A stretch of 64,000 nucleotides of DNA, taken from Chalara sp. BL73 (lineage: Eukaryota; Ascomycota; Leotiomycetes; Helotiales). The translations under genes were made by a program, and so were the position numbers. The notes beneath the pieces are model-generated. The model searched no databases. It had not been told where the DNA came from and saw only the letters and a program-made list of their open reading frames with translations. Where the stretch lies: the NCBI GenBank assembly GCA_918026815.1, contig CAKJVC010000191.1, forward strand, positions 124,001 to 188,000, in the 5' to 3' direction. Shown here piece after piece: positions 59,766 through 64,000 of this stretch (position 1 is its first letter; the number at the start of each line of letters is the position of its first letter).

Positions 59766-60846
59766 TAGCGGGCGGGGAAGCAAGCTAATTAGCCGAGCCG
59801 AGCCGAGCCGCACAACAACGACATCAGCACATTCGATAACTTCAAAGTAGGAACAAAAGAGATATGAATAGTCGTTGTCGGCACGGACTGCATGGTATCT
59901 TAAGCATAATGGCCAGCGCTATCAAGCTATGCAGAGATTCTTGCTTTGCTGCGTAGAGCGCCCCAGAATTCCTTGAGGGGCCCCGCCTTGGGTTAATTAC
60001 TGCAGTGAATTGAAACCCGCCTAGGCATCTGGCAGGAGGTCGGCTGGGACAATGCTGATACTTTCTCAAATTAAAGTTTACCGATGCTTTCTCTGAACCC
60101 AGAACCCTGCTTTATTTGCCTCTTGCATCGGCTTAAATTTGAAAACTTGAAAACAATTTACACTTTGTCCCACAGCACAATCCTGGAGTTAACACCTACT
60201 CTAGTCTTATTGCAGGAGCACTTTCACTTACCAAACTTAACATTTGAGGCAATAATACGAGTTTATTATATGTCTGGACACATTGAAATAGAGCAATAGA
60301 ATCCTTCAACTGATGGGGGGAAAGAAAAGCACTGAGATCCCTTAGTGGACTGGCGACAGGCAAAGGTAGCTTAGATCACTAGCAAGGATTCTCTTTGTAA
60401 TTGAGTAAAGTTACGATTGATTGAGAAGGCTCATAGCCAAACTCAGTACAAATTCAGACTTCGTTAGGCGGAGGAGAACAAGCAGTAGGTCGTCTGCGCA
60501 GTCAAGTGTCTGGGCTAGGCAACTGCTTCGGAAGCGAGCTGACATAGGGAAGATTTAGATGCCGAAGCATGAAAACAAATTGGTATTGGAAGGCCCAGGG
60601 GAGGGGTAAAACCTTAGCCCGCTTTTCTCTTTCTCCTCCGATAATGCTTAGTTGGTGGAGGATCCTTTGGGTCGTCCTCGGCACTATCCTCAAGTTTGTC
60701 ATCCTCCTTCACTTCCCGCCTGCCTTTCCCAGGATTTGGCTGATTCAGAAGACCCTATTTTATGGCATGATACTCAGGCGCTTGTTCGAAAACCGTCTTT
60801 AAGGCTCCATATCTATGAGAATTTACAGCTCCCTGAAACAAACGGC
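59766..60846. other. 1.1 kb spacer, no supported gene
   Basis: A GAGCC tandem stretch lies near 59792-59810. Short open frames only. Confidence 0.35.
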
Positions 60847-62150
60847 TCATCTTATATGGTGGGATAGTCGGCGGGCGTTGCCTATCTCCCACTGTCTCAT
60901 GACCTGTGATCGATCGGGGTTAATGATAACCCAGCCGAATGGGATAGCGGCTGTGTCCCGATTCAACTCCTGATTGTACTGTCGGAGGATCGAGTCCCAC
61001 ATACCAAATATCTCTTGATTTGTGGGGCGTGGACGCCCTCGATGCTGCATCTTGCTGGAGTTTTCGGAGTCCGAGTCGATTCCATTCATAGAAGGTAGGC
61101 ATGACGAACGTTTGAGAAAAACCGTCTTTGAATGACAAGACCATAGTCTCCACTGATAAGGATACTACTAACAGTGTCAATTGGGAACGCAATCATCTGC
61201 ATATGCCCTCGCTCCTACCAGAGGATAAGATTAGTTAGAGCGCGGTATTGAATGTGCTGGTGTATGTTGTTCACATCTTGAGATGGATCGAACCATGTTT
61301 ACGGTAGGTAGCCACCAAAGGTCGATAGACATTACTTTGCCCAATTTCTACAAAGCTTCTGAGAGAATGCCTATTTGGCGACTCACAACTTCATAGCCTT
61401 CTGGAAACTGGAGAAGTGTCTCAACTCAATCAGCCTTCCCTGTCTTGTCCAGTTCTATATGGAAAAACTCCAACCCATGGTGATCAACAACGCCCGCATT
61501 TAATAGACGATAGGCGTGGAGGACTCGGATGCCTCTAGGAATCTGGATAGAGGTATGGAAAACGCCGTCCCGCATTTCTCCGGTCAGGTGGTGAGCGGCT
61601 GATTTCCCATGGCTTGGTCCAACAGACAGGCTTTCCTCAGCTTGTAACGAGCATACCAAATTTTCCGCTTCTAACAATTCCAGGGAAATGCCTGCAAAGG
61701 CCAGATCTATTATATCCTCTGACCGGTGACTTCTTAGGGCTGTCGGTGTCCTTGATTCTCTAACCTTTGCTCTTCATCATGATGCTGTTGCCCCGCACGT
61801 CGTCTACTCCCATGGATCATTATTTATATTTCCAAACATAAGTACACTTTTCATTGTGCTTCGTATCGCTGATGATACGCTTTCATACGGGTAAATCGTA
61901 CGTATGGCCGGCCGATTGGAGGAACTTATAGCTCTCTCTGGGCTAGAGCGATTTGCATTTTTCGAAGGGGGTCGAGTGGCAGAAGGACTCGCGCCCTCGT
62001 CCCAGCTAGAGACATGGGACCTATTAGTTATATTAGATAGATCTCTGTATTAATCCCACATCGATGGCCATTGGTGTAAGCTCACCTTCAGGAGCCGGTA
62101 GCTCAGCCTCTCTTCTAACTTTAGAAGCGATCTTGCTGCGTTCTTCGGAG
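60847..62150 (-). pseudogene. Unrecognised, apparently degraded multi-exon gene
   Basis: Several stretches on this strand look coding and can be joined by plausible splices. Near 62040-61800 a Ser/Pro-rich stretch reads HVSSWDEGASPSATRPPS, SSPERAISSSNRPAIRTIY. Next, 61740-61387 reads RSHRSEDIIDLAFAGISLELL, ESLSVGPSHGKSAAHH, FHTSIQIPRGIRVLHAYRLL, HHGLEFFHIELDKTGK. Then 61190-60850 has GRPRPTNQEIFGMWDSI and IPFGWVIINPDRSQVM. In-frame stops follow GKAD (near 61427) and SEAL (near 61350). No family is recognised; it could equally be a live gene with splices I misread. Confidence 0.35.
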
Positions 62151-63696
62151 ATGCATCAGCATTTTGGTTTCATTTGAAAAAAAAAAAAAAAAGGAGAGCT
62201 ACTTTCTTGCTCACAGCCTTGGTTATTAACTGATTCCGTTGCTTCAATTTCGAGGTTTCTTGCCGACCTAACCGGCGGTGATAAGGAAGTTTGGGTTTAA
62301 GAACTCTACGGACACTTTGCTGATTATGGAATTCCTGTCCACAGTGACTGAATCCAGGAGCTACAGTGCCTGGTAGTCGCCAGATTAGCCTAAGTTTGAG
62401 GTCAGAATTGCAAATGCACAGGTAGAAAGTTCTCATCCTCCCAATACCGTACCTAAGATGCAGGGACTCGTGCTTATGAAATTTGAGAAGCAATTCAGGG
62501 CTCTAGGAGGAGAATATGGAAGCAGATACTGCTGACTCTCGACGCTTAAAGGGCAGATCTGTTTATTTCGAATGGAGCAGGCGATAGTATGGCAGATATG
62601 CTGCCATTATCTGGGAGATATATATAATTGAAAGGGAACCTACCCAACTTCCAAACCCGGTAATCGAGATCTTTCTCCAATGCTCGCAGGCTCTGTTCTA
62701 TTCTCTTATTCACAGAAAACAATACTATACCAGTATCCAATTGTTGATGGGTTATGGAGAGTAAGAATTGGCTCCCTCTCTTCCTTCTTCGCATCTAAAA
62801 GAGCCAGAACGATGTTCAGGATGCAAAAAAAAAAAAAAACAAGCACCAGCAGAATGAGAAGGAACGCTGAATAGCGGACAGGCGTGAATCCGGGACGGGG
62901 TACTATTTTGGGCCGAGAATTGTGCTGTTATCATTCACGAATCGGTATGGCATTTGGTGTACACGACTGAAATTAAAATCTACTTGCAGATATATACAGA
63001 TGACCATATAGGAAACCAAAGACTTCAATAGTGCTGTGAAATATATACTTAGCAAGATACATGTGACTTACAGGTGGTGGTTTATAAAACCATAATTCTA
63101 TATAGCCAACCTTCTCTCTTTCGTTTAATATTCTCGTAATAGAACCCTTCCTATTAGCTGTCCTACAACGCCTATGAGTTGGATTAGTGGCAGCAATGCT
63201 TAAAGAATAAGCTAAGTAGTAGGTTAGCACAGCCTTTATTTTTTATTACTAATCTTGCTCAACCTGCTGACTATTCTCCCGCTTATTATTACCCTCTTTC
63301 TAACAACAGTAAAATATTATAGATGTATTTATTAATACAAAAAATTCAAGAAAAATTTATATAAGTTGTTATTGTCAGCTGCAGATCTCCCCAGCCTCAC
63401 AAATCCAATCTGGCAACATGGTAATAGGAAAAGCGTTAATCTTCAAAAGCACTTTGCTAGCGCTCAAACCACAAGAGTTTTAACAGCATCCCAATACATA
63501 TCCAACGATTACAAAACAAGAAAGTGGTCTTTCCTTGCGCTTAATGGAGCTGACACAAAGGCGTACAAACATGATGAAACAGCAGTTGGGAGGAGGGCAA
63601 TGTGTCATTGTTTCTAAAATATTAGTTCCCGATGTTTTCCGTTGTTAGTTTGGCCCGATTCCATGGCCACACACAAAAGGGCTAGCGCATCTATAG
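62151..63696. other. AT-rich region with two A tracts, unresolved
   Basis: A runs of 17 nt (62177-62193) and 15 nt (62825-62839). A minus-strand frame at 62546-62794 (NKRIEQSLRALEKDLDYRVWKLG) may be an exon of the degraded gene to its left. A plus-strand frame at 63366-63617 may belong to the next gene. None is firm. Confidence 0.3.
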
Positions 63697-63933
63697 GTTC
63701 GGAAGCCTAACCGCCCTCTCGCATATAGACCTGAAGCTCGATTACATGCTGTGGTCGCGGTTATTAAGTGTCTTCGGGGCGACAGCTCTTCATTGTGGCA
63801 CAATTTACTACCTATATTATTTCCAGAGCAACCAAGTCAAGCCAAGCAAAGAGCGGAAGATGTATTTACAAAGATTGAAGCCTGTATCAAATCTGAGCGG
63901 ATGAATAACAAACTAGTTTTTCCGAAGCCTTAA
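63697..63933 (+). CDS. Probable last exon of an unrecognised gene
   Basis: An open frame of 78 residues directly follows a consensus acceptor (CTATAG). It reads VRKPNRPLAYRPEARLHAVVAVIKCLRGD, continues with LWHNLLPILFPEQPSQAKQRAEDVFTKIEA and ends LVFPKP before TAA. It has helical, coding-like composition and no start codon, so it is taken as a 3' exon. The earlier exon(s) are uncertain; 63366-63617 is a candidate. No family is recognised. Confidence 0.4.
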   Translation, partial: VRKPNRPLAYRPEARLHAVVAVIKCLRGDSSSLWHNLLPILFPEQPSQAKQRAEDVFTKIEACIKSERMNNKLVFPKP

Positions 63934-64000
63934 GATTGTAGATAGATTAGCGCTTTTCAGGCTATAGATGAAAGAGAAAGTTACTTTGGATATAAATAGT

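Noticed and set aside
62170..62493. Minus-strand frame ending in poly-Phe
   Set aside because: The poly-Phe comes from the A/T homopolymer at 62177-62193; at most the upstream part is an exon of the degraded gene, which I could not establish.

Overview
The window is nuclear DNA of a filamentous ascomycete (Pezizomycotina). The signs are short 45-90 nt introns with GTAAGT-like donors and CTAAC/CTGAC-like branch sites, gene families typical of moulds (GH18 chitinase, GH55 glucanase, CFEM, large secreted catalase, AGM1, MUS81), many monocistronic genes on both strands, and long AT-rich spacers. Leotiomycetes is a guess only. I assembled exon-intron models by hand from reading frames and splice signals. 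For eleven spliced genes the summed exon lengths are divisible by three, which supports those models.

Layout. 1-3.8 kb: a cytochrome P450 cut by the left edge, and a divergent sugar-type MFS transporter with an in-frame stop. 5.9-12.4 kb: three uncharacterised neighbours. They are a ZZ-like zinc-finger protein with a Gly/Cys tail, a multi-pass membrane protein with a cysteine-rich C-terminus, and a GRDP/DUF1399-type protein. 12.5-14.2 kb: a class 3 lipase. 15.3-20.5 kb: a decayed GH55 glucanase and a decayed CFEM-type secreted protein, both carrying nonsense codons. 22.3-23.7 kb: a secreted GH18 chitinase.

25.1-29.2 kb is a housekeeping pair, AGM1 and MUS81, sharing a promoter region. 30.0-30.9 kb holds a low-complexity/coiled-coil protein, followed by 4.2 kb with no convincing gene. 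35.1-38.1 kb holds an FAD-dependent monooxygenase and, convergent to it, riboflavin synthase. 39.2-40.2 kb is PER1 (GPI-anchor remodelling). 42.1 kb is tRNA-Ala(UGC), then a small EthD-family protein. 43.9-49.0 kb is a convergent pair, a STAND/NLR-like protein and a large AAA+ ATPase, with stop codons about 30 bp apart. 50.0-53.2 kb holds a small secreted Pro/Leu/Gly-rich protein and a large-subunit secreted catalase. 56.7-57.6 kb is a BTB/POZ protein. 59.0-59.8 kb is a decayed copy of dolichol-phosphate mannosyltransferase (DPM1). From 60.8 kb to the right edge there are fragments of unrecognised, apparently degraded genes.

The window mixes well-kept core genes (AGM1, MUS81, riboflavin synthase, PER1, tRNA) with accessory genes, several of them broken. 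Many of the premature stops look like C-to-T changes in a CpA context, as RIP would leave, but this needs counting. The most interesting uncharacterised material is the 5.9-12.4 kb trio and the 43.9-49.0 kb convergent pair.
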